From CBDHDN01 sp965261585 (lineage in GTDB: Bacteria; Pseudomonadota; Alphaproteobacteria; UBA6615), in NCBI GenBank assembly GCA_965261585.1, contig CBDHDN010000056.1:1-64000 (forward strand): a stretch of DNA of 64,000 nucleotides, read 5' to 3'. Of this stretch, positions 10,111 to 19,834 are shown one piece after another. The notes under the pieces are model-generated. The model had not been told where the DNA came from. It was given only the letters and a program-made list of their open reading frames with translations, and made no database searches. The translations under genes and the position numbers were made by a program. Position 1 is the stretch's first letter; each line of letters begins with the position of its first letter.

Positions 10111-13100
10111 ATGGACAATCATTGGCAAATCTGGGTTGACCGGGGCGGCACGTTTACCGATCTGGTGGCGCGGCGGCCCGACGGGGCGCTGGTGACCCAC
10201 AAGCTGCTGTCGGAGAACCCGGAGCAATATGCCGACGCGACGCTACAGGGTATTCGCGAGCTGCTCGGTCTGGCCGACGGCGAGGCGATCCCCGCGGCCA
10301 AGATCGAGGCCGTCAAGATGGGCACGACCGTCGCCACGAACGCGCTGTTGGAGCGCACGGGCGAGCGCACGGCGCTGGCGATCACGCGCGGCTTTCGCGA
10401 CGCGCTGAGGATCGCCTATCAGGCGCGGCCGCGCCTGTTCGACCGCCACATCGTGATGCCGGAGCTCTTGTATTCCGCCGTCGTCGAGGTCGACGAGCGC
10501 ATCACCGCCGGCGGCGACGTGCTGACCACGCCGGACCTGGACGCCGTACGGACCCAGCTCCAGGCCCTGTTCGACCAGGGTTTCCGCGCCATCGCCGTGG
10601 CGTTCATGCACGGCTACCGCTACCCCGCCCATGAACAGACGGTGGCGACACTGGCGCGCGCGGTCGGGTTCACCCAGGTCTCGGCCAGCCATGCCGTCAG
10701 CCCGCTGATCAAGCTGGTCGGCCGTGGCGACACCACCGTCGTCGACGCCTACCTGTCGCCGATCCTGCGCCGCTATGTCGACGGCCTCGCCGCCGCGCTG
10801 GGCGGCGTCAATTTGATGTTCATGCAGTCGAACGGCGGCCTCACCGACGCCCACCGCTTCCAGGGCAAGGACGCGATCCTGTCCGGTCCCGCCGGCGGTA
10901 TCGTCGGCGCGGCCCAGACGGCGGCGGCGGCCGGGTTCGAGCACATCATCACGTTCGACATGGGCGGCACCTCGACCGACGTCGCCCATTTTGACGGCAC
11001 GTACGAGCGCGCGTTCGAGACCCTGGTCGCCGGCGTGCGCATGCGGGCGCCGATGATGCTGATCCACACCGTCGCCGCCGGCGGCGGCTCGATGTGCACC
11101 TTAGACGGCGCGCGCTACCGCGTCGGCCCAGCCTCGGCCGGCGCCAATCCGGGGCCGGCCTGCTATCGCCGCGGCGGGCCGCTCACCGTCACCGACTGCA
11201 ACGTCATGCTGGGCAAGCTGCAGCCGCGCTTTTTCCCGCACGTGTTCGGGCCCGGCCAGGACCAGCCCCTGGACGCCGCTGTGGTGGCGGAGACGTTCGC
11301 CGCGCTGGCCACCGACATCAAACGGGCGACCGGCGACGACCGCACCGCGGCCGCCGTCGCCGACGGCTTCCTGCGGATCGCCGTGGAGAACATGGCCAAC
11401 GCGATCAAGAAGATCTCGGTCCAGCGCGGCTACGACGTCACGCGCTACACCCTGTGCTGCTTCGGCGGCGCCGGCGGCCAGCACGCCTGCCTGGTGGCCG
11501 ACGTGCTGGGCATGACGCGGGTGTTCATCCACCGCTTCGCCGGCGTCTTGTCGGCCTATGGCATGGGCCTCGCGGACGTGCGGGTGCTCAAGGAGCAGTC
11601 GGTCGAGGCGCGGCTCGAGCCGGCGGCCATGGCGGCGCTGACCGAGACCCTGGACGCGCTCGCTGCCCAGGGCGCCGCGGCGCTGGCCGAACAGGGCTTA
11701 GCCGCCGACAGCGTCGCCGTGCTGAAGCGCGTGCACCTGAAGTACGAGGGCACGGACACGCCGACGCCCATCGACTTCGGCACCGAGGCCGAGATGGTCG
11801 CGGCGTTCGAGGCCGCCTATCGCGCCCGCTACGGCTTCACGATGCCGGAGAAGGCGCTGGTCGTCGACGCCGCGGCGATCGAGGCGGTGGGCGCGACCCA
11901 GGACGCGGCCGCGGAAGCGGCCGTTCGCCCGCGCCCACCCGGCACAGCGGTCACGCCGCTCGCCACCGTCACCGCGCACATGGCCGGCGCCGCCCACGCG
12001 ACGCCGGTCTACGACCGCGAGGCGCTGTACCCAGGCGACGCCGTCGACGGCCCGGCGATCATCCGCGAGGCGGTGGCGACGACGGTGGTCGAGCCCGGTT
12101 GGCGGGCCGCTATCACCGACCTCGGCCAGCTCGTGCTGACCCGCGTCGTCGCCCTGCCGGCGCGCTACGCCATCGGCACCGACAGCGACCCCGTGATGCT
12201 CGAGGTGTTCAACAACCTCTACATGTCGATCGCCGAGCAAATGGGTTTCACGCTGCAGAACACCGCGTATTCCGTGAACATCAAGGAGCGCCTGGACTTC
12301 TCCTGCGCCGTGTTCGACGCCGCCGGCAACCTGATCGCCAACGCGCCGCACATGCCGGTCCATCTCGGCTCGATGAGCGAAAGCGTGCGCGTCGTCATCC
12401 GCGACAACGCGGGCGCCATGCGGCCCGGCGACGTCTACGTGCTGAACGCGCCCTACAATGGCGGCACCCACCTGCCCGACGTGACCGTCATCACGCCGGT
12501 GTTCGACGAGGCCGGCCCGGAAGACGCTAGCGCCCCCGGCGGCGGCGAGGTGCTGTTCTACGTCGGCAGCCGCGGCCACCACGCCGACATCGGCGGCGTC
12601 ACGCCGGGCTCGATGCCGGCCAACAGCCGCACGGTCGAGGAGGAGGGCGTCCTCATCGACAACTTCAAGCTGGTCGCCGGCGGCCGCTTCCGCGAGGATG
12701 CGCTGCGCGAACTGCTGGCCTCGGGCACGTATCCCGTGCGCAACCCCGACCAGAACGTCGCCGATTTACGCGCCCAGATCGCTGCCAACGAGAAGGGCGT
12801 GCGCGAGCTCCGCCGCATGGTCGAGCAGTTCTCCCTGGCCACGGTCCAGGCCTACATGCGCCACGTGTGCGACAACGCCGAGGAATCCGTGCGCCGGGTC
12901 ATCGACGTACTGAAGGACGGCGCCTTCACCTATCCCCTCGACGGCGGCGGCGCGGTTACGGTTGCGATCACGATCGACCACGCGGCGCGCCGCGCCCGCG
13001 TCGATTTCACCGGCACCAGCCCCCAGCTCGCGACGAATTTCAACGCCCCCAGCGCCGTCGCCCGCGCCGCCGTACTCTACGTCTTCCGCACCCTGGTCGA

Positions 13101-13740
13101 CGACGAGATCCCGATGAACGAGGGCTGCCTGAAGCCGATCGAGATCGTCGTCCCCGCCGGTTCCATGCTGGCGCCGGTCTATCCGGCCGCCGTCGTCGCC
13201 GGTAATGTGGAGACCTGCCAGGTCATCGTCGATGCCCTCTACGGTGCGCTCGGCGTCATGGCCGCGGCCCAGGGCACGATGAACAACGTCACGTTTGGCA
13301 ACGCCCATTATCAGTATTACGAGACGATCTGCGGCGGCGCCGGCGCCGGCCCCGACTTCGACGGCACGTCGGCCGTGCACACCCACATGACGAACAGCCG
13401 CCTGACCGACCCCGAGGTCCTGGAGTGGCGCTTCCCGGTCCTGTTGGAGAGCTTCGCCATCCGCGCCGGCTCGGGCGGTGCCGGCCGCAGGCGCGGCGGC
13501 GACGGCGTCACCCGCCGCATCCGCTTCCTCGAGCCCATGGACGTCGTCATCCTGGCCAACCACCGCCGCGTGCCCCCCTACGGCGCCGCCGGCGGCGCCC
13601 CCGGTGCGTGCGGCCGCAACTGGGTCGAACGCACCGACGGCACGGCTGTCGAGATGACCGGCACCGACCAGGCCGCGGTCGGCCCGGGCGACGTGTTCGT
13701 CATCGAGACGCCGGGGGGTGGCGGGTTTGGGGCGGCGTGA
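10111..13740 (+). CDS. Fused 5-oxoprolinase / hydantoinase A-B protein
   Basis: At 1,209 residues this is a full-length fusion of HyuA- and HyuB-type subunits, the layout of ATP-dependent 5-oxoprolinase. Residues 1-700 hold the HyuA part: VDRGGTFTDLVARR, VKMGTTVATNALLER, FDMGGTSTDVAHFDG for ATP binding and GGAGGQHACLVAD. The HyuB part begins near 705 (DPVMLEVFNNLYMSIAEQMG) and contains HMPVHLGSMSESV, GGTHLPDVTVITPVF, GSRGHHADIGG and a glycine-rich end. Family enzymes open 5-oxoproline or hydantoin rings with ATP; the substrate cannot be fixed here. It is free of frameshifts. A 59-bp relic of the HyuB part recurs at 16.5 kb. Confidence 0.92.
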   Translation: MDNHWQIWVDRGGTFTDLVARRPDGALVTHKLLSENPEQYADATLQGIRELLGLADGEAIPAAKIEAVKMGTTVATNALLERTGERTALAITRGFRDALRIAYQARPRLFDRHIVMPELLYSAVVEVDERITAGGDVLTTPDLDAVRTQLQALFDQGFRAIAVAFMHGYRYPAHEQTVATLARAVGFTQVSASHAVSPLIKLVGRGDTTVVDAYLSPILRRYVDGLAAALGGVNLMFMQSNGGLTDAHRFQGKDAILSGPAGGIVGAAQTAAAAGFEHIITFDMGGTSTDVAHFDGTYERAFETLVAGVRMRAPMMLIHTVAAGGGSMCTLDGARYRVGPASAGANPGPACYRRGGPLTVTDCNVMLGKLQPRFFPHVFGPGQDQPLDAAVVAETFAALATDIKRATGDDRTAAAVADGFLRIAVENMANAIKKISVQRGYDVTRYTLCCFGGAGGQHACLVADVLGMTRVFIHRFAGVLSAYGMGLADVRVLKEQSVEARLEPAAMAALTETLDALAAQGAAALAEQGLAADSVAVLKRVHLKYEGTDTPTPIDFGTEAEMVAAFEAAYRARYGFTMPEKALVVDAAAIEAVGATQDAAAEAAVRPRPPGTAVTPLATVTAHMAGAAHATPVYDREALYPGDAVDGPAIIREAVATTVVEPGWRAAITDLGQLVLTRVVALPARYAIGTDSDPVMLEVFNNLYMSIAEQMGFTLQNTAYSVNIKERLDFSCAVFDAAGNLIANAPHMPVHLGSMSESVRVVIRDNAGAMRPGDVYVLNAPYNGGTHLPDVTVITPVFDEAGPEDASAPGGGEVLFYVGSRGHHADIGGVTPGSMPANSRTVEEEGVLIDNFKLVAGGRFREDALRELLASGTYPVRNPDQNVADLRAQIAANEKGVRELRRMVEQFSLATVQAYMRHVCDNAEESVRRVIDVLKDGAFTYPLDGGGAVTVAITIDHAARRARVDFTGTSPQLATNFNAPSAVARAAVLYVFRTLVDDEIPMNEGCLKPIEIVVPAGSMLAPVYPAAVVAGNVETCQVIVDALYGALGVMAAAQGTMNNVTFGNAHYQYYETICGGAGAGPDFDGTSAVHTHMTNSRLTDPEVLEWRFPVLLESFAIRAGSGGAGRRRGGDGVTRRIRFLEPMDVVILANHRRVPPYGAAGGAPGACGRNWVERTDGTAVEMTGTDQAAVGPGDVFVIETPGGGGFGAA

Positions 13741-13881
13741 GAGCGGCGTTGACGAGGGTTCGACGACTACTTTGCAGCAGGCAGGTAATAGCGCATCACC
13801 GGCGGCGGCGGCGCGGCTGGCGCGGCGCGGTCCGGCATGCTGTAATCCGCGGCGCCGCAAGCCCGAAACGGACGCTCAGCC

Positions 13882-14916
13882 ATGACCAAGCCGGTGCGCG
13901 TGATCCAGGTCGGTCTCGGCCCCTGGGGCCTCGACTGGGCGCGCCGCATCGTGCCGTCGGTGCCCGGCGTCGAGGCGGTCGCCTGGGTCGACCCGGCGGC
14001 CGACGCGCGCGCCGCGGCGGTCGCCGAGGCGAAGGCGCCGGCCGGGTGCTGCTTCGCCTCGTTGGCGGACGCCTTGGGCGCGGTCGAGGCCGAGGCGCTG
14101 CTCTGCACCGCCGCGCTGGCCGGCCACCGGCCGGTCATCGAAGACGGCCTGACGCGCGGCCTGCATGTGCTGACCGAAAAGCCTTTCGCGGAGAGCGCCG
14201 CGGTGGCGCAGCAGCTCGCCGACGCCGCGGCGGGCGCCGGCAGGATCCTGCACGTCAGCCAGAACTACCGCAGCTATCCGGCGACGCGGAAGGCGCGCGA
14301 ACTGATCGCGACGGGCCGGCTCGGCGACGTCGTCGCCGTCGACATCGACTTCCACAAATACGTGCCGGACCATCCCTACCGGGCGTTCACGAACGCGCTT
14401 CTGGTGGACATGCTGATCCACCATTTTGACCTGATCCGCTTCCTGCTCGGCGAGGAGCCGGCGGAAGTCGTCGCATGGACCTGGAACCCGCCGGGCAGCA
14501 CGTTCCGCGACGACGCGTCCATGGCGGCGCTGATCCGCATGACCGGCGGCGCCGTCGTCACCTTGCGCGGCACGTGGCTGTCGCGCGACGCGCCGACGAA
14601 CTGGGCCGGCAACTGGCGCCTCCAATGCGCCGACGGCCACGTGGGGTTTACCTCGCGGAGCGGTGGCGGCAGCGGCGATACGTCGGGCGACCGGATGGTG
14701 CTGCGGCCGCTCGGCGGCGCCGAGCAAGACGTGCCGCTCGATCCGCTGCCGCTGTTCGGCCGCGCCGGCCTCCTGGACGCGTTTGCCCGGACCGTGCGCG
14801 GCGAAACGCCGCCGGCCTGGGCCACCACGGGCACGGATAATCTCGGCACCCTGCGGCTCATGGAGGCGACGATCCGCTCGGCCGCCAACGGCGGCGCAGC
14901 GACGCCCGTGGGCTAG
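13882..14916 (+). CDS. Gfo/Idh/MocA-family NAD(P)-dependent oxidoreductase
   Basis: The N-terminus has a Rossmann fold (VIQVGLGPWGLDWARRI) and the family signature appears as VLTEKPFAES with the EKP lysine, followed by HVSQNYRSYPATRKARELI and the C-terminal domain with LLVDMLIHHFDLIRFLLGE. Such enzymes oxidise or epimerise sugars, inositols or related polyols. The gene is on the same strand as the oxoprolinase, 141 bp downstream. Its stop TAG (14914-14916) lies inside the CTAG target duplication of the IS1380 copy that follows, so the original C-terminus may have been slightly different. 344 residues is a normal length. Confidence 0.9.
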   Translation: MTKPVRVIQVGLGPWGLDWARRIVPSVPGVEAVAWVDPAADARAAAVAEAKAPAGCCFASLADALGAVEAEALLCTAALAGHRPVIEDGLTRGLHVLTEKPFAESAAVAQQLADAAAGAGRILHVSQNYRSYPATRKARELIATGRLGDVVAVDIDFHKYVPDHPYRAFTNALLVDMLIHHFDLIRFLLGEEPAEVVAWTWNPPGSTFRDDASMAALIRMTGGAVVTLRGTWLSRDAPTNWAGNWRLQCADGHVGFTSRSGGGSGDTSGDRMVLRPLGGAEQDVPLDPLPLFGRAGLLDAFARTVRGETPPAWATTGTDNLGTLRLMEATIRSAANGGAATPVG

Positions 14917-16484
14917 CCTGGAAGATTCACGAAAGGCACCGCCGAACTCCCAATATGCGTTATGATTCAATTGCCTAGATCGGATCAAACGCAGGAGCCC
15001 GGCGGTGACGAATTGTACCCCTGAGACGGTGCTGTTTCCAGTCTGCCGCAAGCGGCGGATCGAGGCGGCGTTTGACGGCGGCGATGTGACGAGCAACGGC
15101 GGCGTGCTGCTGTTACGCCAGGCGGACCGGCGGTTGGGTCTGACGGCGGCGGTGGCGCGTCGGCTCGGCGACAGGCGCCAGCGCGGCAAGGTCAGGCATC
15201 GCTTCGTCGACATGCTGCGCCAGCGGGTGTTCGCGATCGCGCTGGGCTATGAGGATCTGAACGATCACACCGAGCTGCGCCACGATGTGGCGGTGCAGAC
15301 GGCGACGGGGCAGGACCGGGCGCTGGCCAGCGCGCCGACGCTGTGCCGCTTCGAGAACCAGGCCGAGGCGAGCTGGGCGTGGGCGATCCACGAGGTCCTG
15401 GCGGATGCCTTCATCGCCGCGCATGGTGATCCGCCAGCCGAGATCGTGCTCGACTTCGATGCCACGGACGACCCGGTTCACGGCCATCAAGAAGGCCGGT
15501 TCTTCCATGGCTACTACGACCACTACTGCTTCCTGCCGCTTTACGTGTTCGCCGGCGATCATCTGCTGGCGGCCTACCTGCGACGCTCGGACATCGACCC
15601 GGCGAAGCATGCCGGTGCAGTGCTGAAGCTGCTGGTGCGGCGGCTGCGCCTGGCCTGGCCCGCCGTGCGCATCATCGTGCGGGCGGACTCCGGCTTCTGC
15701 CGCTGGCGCATGCTGTCGTGGTGCGAGCGTCACGGCGTCGACTACATCATCGGCCTGGCCAGGAACAAGCGGCTGGAGGCGCTGGCGGCGCCCGTGATGG
15801 CCCAGGCGCGCGCACTGTTCGCCACGACCGGCGACAAGCAACGGCACTTCGCCGAACTCCGCTATGGCGCCGGGACGTGGAACCGCGAGCGGCGCGTCAT
15901 CGCGCGCCTCGAACACACCGCCCGCGGCGCCAACCCGCGCTTCGTGGTGACCAGCCTCGCCGGTGACGGCATGGCGCTCTACGACATGCTCTACCAGTTC
16001 GAGCTGTTCTCTGACCGCACCTCGGCCCATCGCTGGTGGCCGAACCAGTTTCGCCTGCTCCTGGCCAGTCTCGCCTACGTGCTGATGACGGCGATCCGGC
16101 GCTTCGGCCTCGCCGGCACCGAGGCCGCCCGCGCCCAGGTCGGCACGATCCGCCTGCGCTTGCTCAAGATCGGCGCCGTCGTCATCCGCAACACCCGTCG
16201 GGTCCGCTTCCTGCTCTCCTCGGCCTGTCCCGATCAGGCCCTGTTCACACTGGTCGCCACCAGGCTCGAACCAGGATAGCGGCCGCCCCTTCGGTCCCTT
16301 ACACGATCCCAATGCCGTGCCGCGGCAACCAGTAAACGCGACCGCTCGCCGCCACCGAACACCGTAATGCTTCGCTCCTGCACCGCGGCCATGAACCCCG
16401 GTCAAAACCCGTCCCAATTCGCCTCATTCGAGACAGATGACCGGCCCAACAGGACACAATCATTCGCATCATGAAATATCCGGG
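14917..16484. mobile_element. IS1380-family element, damaged copy
   Basis: The ends are imperfect inverted repeats (CCTGGAAGATTCACGA at the left; complement of TCATGAAATATCCGGG at the right), flanked by CTAG at 14913-14916 and 16485-16488, a 4-bp target duplication. The length of 1,568 bp is shorter than the 1,652 bp copy at 49.3 kb, partly because of an internal deletion in the transposase gene. Bases 16280-16484 are the element's right end with no other gene visible. Confidence 0.85.
15005..16279 (+). pseudogene. IS1380 transposase lacking the catalytic Y-R-E-K segment
   Basis: A GTG-started frame of 424 residues with IS1380 features: RIEAAFDGGDVTSNGG near the N-terminus, first Asp in IVLDFDATDDPVHG, second Asp in IIVRADSGFCRWRM. 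Compared with the intact copy at 49.4-50.8 kb (VYCARGDMENRIKECQAD before LFADRTSA), this copy reads LYDMLYQFELFSDRTSAH: about 13 residues with the R-x3-E-x6-K block are gone, in frame. The glutamate in that block is the third catalytic residue in IS4-superfamily DDE transposases, so this protein should be inactive although its reading frame is open. Confidence 0.85.
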
Positions 16485-16520
16485 CTAGGCCGAGTTTCTC
16501 CGTCGGTCCGAACGGCCGCG

Positions 16521-16579
16521 CCGACGCCGGCCCCGACTTCGACGGCACATCGGCCGTGCACACCCACATGACGAACAGC
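16521..16579 (+). other. Relic of a hydantoinase B gene
   Basis: This 59-bp stretch matches 13340-13398 within the oxoprolinase gene with two mismatches (G to A at two sites). It encodes the same HyuB segment around DFDGTSAVHTHMTNS but lacks any continuing reading frame. It lies directly beside the IS1380 right end, upstream of the phytanoyl-CoA dioxygenase stop. It is probably the last trace of a second hydantoinase copy or a short duplication. Confidence 0.8.
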
Positions 16580-16597
16580 GACGATTCGCCCGATCAG

Positions 16598-17470
16598 CTA
16601 TGAATGCTGGTGCGTCGTCGCCGCGCGCTGGTCGGCGTTGGTCGGGCCGGGCTTGCGCATGTAGGCGTGGCCGAGGTCGGCGATGCCCTTGTGGGCGTAG
16701 GGGTCGGTGCCGGCGACCATGATGATGTCGCGATAGTCCTCGCCGGTCGGGGCGCGGCCGACCTGGTCCCAGGGCAACAGCGATTCCGCGCGCATGTAGA
16801 CGAACTGGATGGAGCGGCGAAAGCGGTCGGGCGTGCGGTTGGGGAACGAGCCGTGCAGGGTGTAGCCGTCGAACACGACGGCCGAGCCGGCCGGCAGCTC
16901 GACGACCGCGGCGTCGTTCTCCGCCTGGGGAAAGCCGTACGCGACCTCGGCCCGGTCGAGGGTCGGGTCGTTGTGGGGGTGCATCGGCCACAGGATGCCG
17001 GCGGTGTGGGAGCCGGGCAGCAGACGCAGGCAGCCGTTGGCGATTTCGGCGTCGTCGATGGCGATCCACACCGTCGCCAGGGAGCGGTCGCGGGTCGGGA
17101 TGAACGTCTCGTCCTGATGCCAGGCGTTGCCGGGCTCACCGGGACCCTTCAGGAACAGGACGGAGTGGACGCATTTCACGTTCGGCCCGATCAGCGCCGC
17201 GACGACATCGACGATGCGCCGGTCGGCGAGCATGGTGCGGGTCAGCGGCAGCGCCTTGTGGACCACGTGGCAGGCCATGTAGCGGCGCAGGAGGCTCGCC
17301 TCGGGTTCGTCCGGCGGCGTGTCCTCTAGCCCTTCAACACCGCCGTAGGCGCCGCGGCACAGGCGCGTCGCCGCGCCGGCCAGGGTCGCCATCTCCGCTG
17401 CCGTGAACAGCGATGGCACGACCGCGAAGCCGTTGGCCCGGTAGGCGTCGATATCGACGGGTCGGCCCAT
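16598..17470 (-). CDS. Phytanoyl-CoA dioxygenase (PhyH)-family Fe(II)/2-oxoglutarate oxygenase
   Basis: The protein starts at ATG 17470 (MGRPVDIDAYRANGFAVVPS) and has 290 residues. The iron-binding facial triad is visible as H-x-D in NAWHQDETFI (near residue 130) and a distal His in DGYTLHGSFPN (near 220), with the 2-oxoglutarate-binding Arg in DRFRRSIQFVYMR. Members hydroxylate lipids, osmolytes or secondary metabolites; the substrate is unknown here. It stands alone on the minus strand and converges on the IS1380 copy. A longer upstream frame exists but has no family similarity. Confidence 0.88.
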   Translation of the reverse strand: MGRPVDIDAYRANGFAVVPSLFTAAEMATLAGAATRLCRGAYGGVEGLEDTPPDEPEASLLRRYMACHVVHKALPLTRTMLADRRIVDVVAALIGPNVKCVHSVLFLKGPGEPGNAWHQDETFIPTRDRSLATVWIAIDDAEIANGCLRLLPGSHTAGILWPMHPHNDPTLDRAEVAYGFPQAENDAAVVELPAGSAVVFDGYTLHGSFPNRTPDRFRRSIQFVYMRAESLLPWDQVGRAPTGEDYRDIIMVAGTDPYAHKGIADLGHAYMRKPGPTNADQRAATTHQHS

Positions 17471-17638
17471 GTCATCCTCGCCCGGCCGCGTGCGCAGGAC
17501 AGTATAGCGCATCGCGCGGCGGCGCGCCGATCGACCGGGGCAATCGGGGGCCTTTGCGAGCGCGGATCCGGGTGGCCGGCTGCACGCATTGCGGATCGCC
17601 GGCATACGCCGCATCATATCGCCGCTGGAGGCAGTCAG

Positions 17639-18085
17639 ATGGGAACTGGCATGACCGTCCCTCCCATAACCGAGGCGAACGAGCACGCGACAAGCGTCGC
17701 GGTGTTTTTGGAAGCCAGGCTCCACGAATACAACGTTGAGGCAACCGGCTACGCGGACGGCGCCGATCTCTGCTTCACGATCACCGACGATGACGGAACC
17801 ATCGTGGCCGGCGTTGCCGGTGACACCTGGGGCGGGTGCTGTGTCATCAAGCAGCTGTGGGTCGGCGAGCGCTACCGAGGCCGCGGCTACGGCCGGGCCC
17901 TCGTCAGCATTGCCGAGGATGAGGCACGGCGGCGCCGCTGCCGGCGCCTCGTCGTGTCGACGCACACATTCCAGGCGCCAGGCTTCTATGAGCGCCTCGG
18001 CTATCACCGAATTGCGTGGGTCGAAGGCCATCCGGAGGGCCATGCAACGGTCGTCTTCGCGAAGTCACTGGCTGACAACGGGTAA
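17639..18085 (+). CDS. GNAT-family N-acetyltransferase
   Basis: This 148-residue protein has the acetyl-CoA-binding motif A as LWVGERYRGRGYGRALVSIA (Q/R-x-x-G-x-G/A near residues 82-90) and the motif B region FQAPGFYERLGYHRIAWV. GNAT enzymes move acetyl groups from acetyl-CoA to amines on small molecules or proteins; the substrate cannot be told. The start could be ATG 17639 or ATG 17651. It is divergent from the PhyH gene. Confidence 0.85.
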   Translation: MGTGMTVPPITEANEHATSVAVFLEARLHEYNVEATGYADGADLCFTITDDDGTIVAGVAGDTWGGCCVIKQLWVGERYRGRGYGRALVSIAEDEARRRRCRRLVVSTHTFQAPGFYERLGYHRIAWVEGHPEGHATVVFAKSLADNG

Positions 18086-18178
18086 CTCGGACAAGCCGTC
18101 GAACGGCGTCCCCTGGCCGGCGGCCGGCCGGTGCGCTATCTTCCCAGCAGTCAACGTGACAGACGGAGCAACCCCGAG

Positions 18179-19570
18179 ATGGCGGCACCGGCGGCCAATT
18201 TCGATGACGGGTTTATCGCGGCGCTGCGCGAGATCCTGGGCGACCGGGTGACGACGTCGGCGTCGGTGCGCGAGCATCATGGCCGCGGTGAGGACTATTT
18301 CCAGGCGATGCCGCCCGACGCCGTGTGTTTTCCGCACACGACCGAGGAGGTCGCGGCGGTCGTCGGCCTGTGCGCCAGCCACAAAGTGCCGCTGATCCCG
18401 TTCGGCGTCGGCACGTCCGTCGAGGGCCACGTGACGGCGCCGCACGGCGGCGTCTGCCTCGACTTGTCGCAGATGAACCGGGTCGTCGAGATCAACGAAG
18501 AGGACCTGGACGTGCGCGTCGAGGCCGGCGTCACGCGCAAGCAGCTCAACGAGTATCTGCGCGACACCGGGCTGTTCTTCCCGATCGACCCGGGCGCCGA
18601 CGCGACCCTGGGCGGCATGGCGGCGACGCGGGCGAGCGGCACCAACGCCGTGCGCTACGGCACGATGCGCGAGTGTGTGCTCGGCCTCACCGCCGTGCTC
18701 GCCGACGGCCGCGTCATCCGCACCGGCGGGCGGGCGCGCAAGTCGTCGGCCGGCTACGACCTGACGCGCCTGCTGATCGGCTCGGAGGGGACACTCGGCG
18801 TCATTACGGAGGTCCAGCTCAGGCTGTATGGCATCCCGGAGAAGATCTCGGCGGCCGTCTGCCAGTACCCGACCCTCGCCGACGCCGTGAACACGGTCAT
18901 CGTGACGATCCAGTCGGGTGTGCCGGTGGCCCGCATAGAGCTCATGGACCAGGCGATGATGGGCGCCACGATTGCCTTCTCGAAGCTCGAAGGCTACGAG
19001 GCGAAGACGACGCTGTTCTACGAGTTCCACGGCTCCGAGGTCTCGGTCGCCGAACAGGCCGAGACCGTCAAGGCGATCTCCGACGACCATGGCGGCAGCG
19101 TGTTCCAATGGGCGTCCCGCACCGAGGACCGCAACAAGCTGTGGCAGGCCCGCCACGACGCCTACTATGCGGCGCTCGCCACGGCGCCGGGCAAGTTCGC
19201 GGTGTCGACCGACGTGTGCGTGCCGATCTCGCGCCTCGCCGAATGCATCGCCGAGTCCCAGATCGACGCGCGGGAAGCCGGCTTCGATGCGCCGATCCTC
19301 GGCCATGTCGGCGACGGCAACTTCCACATGGTGTTCATGGTCGACCGCGACGATGCGGCCGACGTCGCCCGCGCCAAGGCGGCCAACGAGCGCCTCGTCC
19401 ACCGGGCGCTCGGCATGGGCGGCACCTGCACCGGCGAACACGGCATCGGCTTCGGCAAGATCGATTTTCTCATAGCCGAACACGGCGAGGCCGTCAGCGT
19501 CATGCGCACCCTCAAGCAAGCCCTCGACCCCGACAACATCATGAACCCGGGCAAGGTGCTCAGGGTGTAG
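18179..19570 (+). CDS. FAD-binding oxidase, GlcD / D-lactate dehydrogenase-like
   Basis: Starting at ATG 18179 (MAAPAANFDDGF) this 463-residue protein has the PCMH-type FAD domain with VPLIPFGVGTSVEGHV, PGADATLGGMAATRASGTNA and GSEGTLGVITEVQLRL, and a C-terminal FAD-oxidase domain with LGHVGDGNFHMVFMVD (metal/substrate His) and GTCTGEHGIGFGK. This is the pattern of glycolate oxidase GlcD and FAD-dependent D-lactate dehydrogenases, which oxidise 2-hydroxy acids and feed electrons to the respiratory chain. No GlcE or GlcF partner is adjacent, favouring a one-subunit D-lactate dehydrogenase type. An ATG at 18131 in the same frame is less likely. Confidence 0.9.
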   Translation: MAAPAANFDDGFIAALREILGDRVTTSASVREHHGRGEDYFQAMPPDAVCFPHTTEEVAAVVGLCASHKVPLIPFGVGTSVEGHVTAPHGGVCLDLSQMNRVVEINEEDLDVRVEAGVTRKQLNEYLRDTGLFFPIDPGADATLGGMAATRASGTNAVRYGTMRECVLGLTAVLADGRVIRTGGRARKSSAGYDLTRLLIGSEGTLGVITEVQLRLYGIPEKISAAVCQYPTLADAVNTVIVTIQSGVPVARIELMDQAMMGATIAFSKLEGYEAKTTLFYEFHGSEVSVAEQAETVKAISDDHGGSVFQWASRTEDRNKLWQARHDAYYAALATAPGKFAVSTDVCVPISRLAECIAESQIDAREAGFDAPILGHVGDGNFHMVFMVDRDDAADVARAKAANERLVHRALGMGGTCTGEHGIGFGKIDFLIAEHGEAVSVMRTLKQALDPDNIMNPGKVLRV

Positions 19571-19628
19571 GGGCAGACCCCCACCAAGCCGTCATCCTGG
19601 GCTTGGGAATTATAGGGACACGAATTAT

Positions 19629-19834
19629 GGGGACACGATACTTAATTAAGTGGAACTAAGGGACACGATCAAATTATGGGGACTCGATACTTAATTAAGT
19701 GGAACTAAGGGACACGATACTCAATGCGAGACTCACCTCGCGTCGTCGGGGAAGTACGGAATTAAATGGAATTAAGGGACGATACTCAATGCAAGACTCA
19801 CCTAGTGTCGTCGGGAATTAAGTATCGTGTCCCC
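19629..19834. repeat. Palindromic repeat array with GGGGACACGATACTTAATT ends
   Basis: The 19-base sequence GGGGACACGATACTTAATT at 19629 is repeated as its exact reverse complement ending at 19834. Between them are partial copies (GGGACACGAT, GGGACTCGATACTTAATTAAGTGGAACTAAG) and two similar blocks around ACGATACTCAATGC(G/A)AGACTCACCT. AT-rich composition differs from the surrounding DNA. Such repeats resemble REP-type elements mobilised by Y1 transposases (from memory); none is encoded here. The rest of 19571-20095 holds only another short palindrome near 19855-19915. Confidence 0.75.

Noticed and set aside
19629..19834. CRISPR array
   Set aside because: The repeats are inverted, variable in length and without regular spacers; no cas gene is near.
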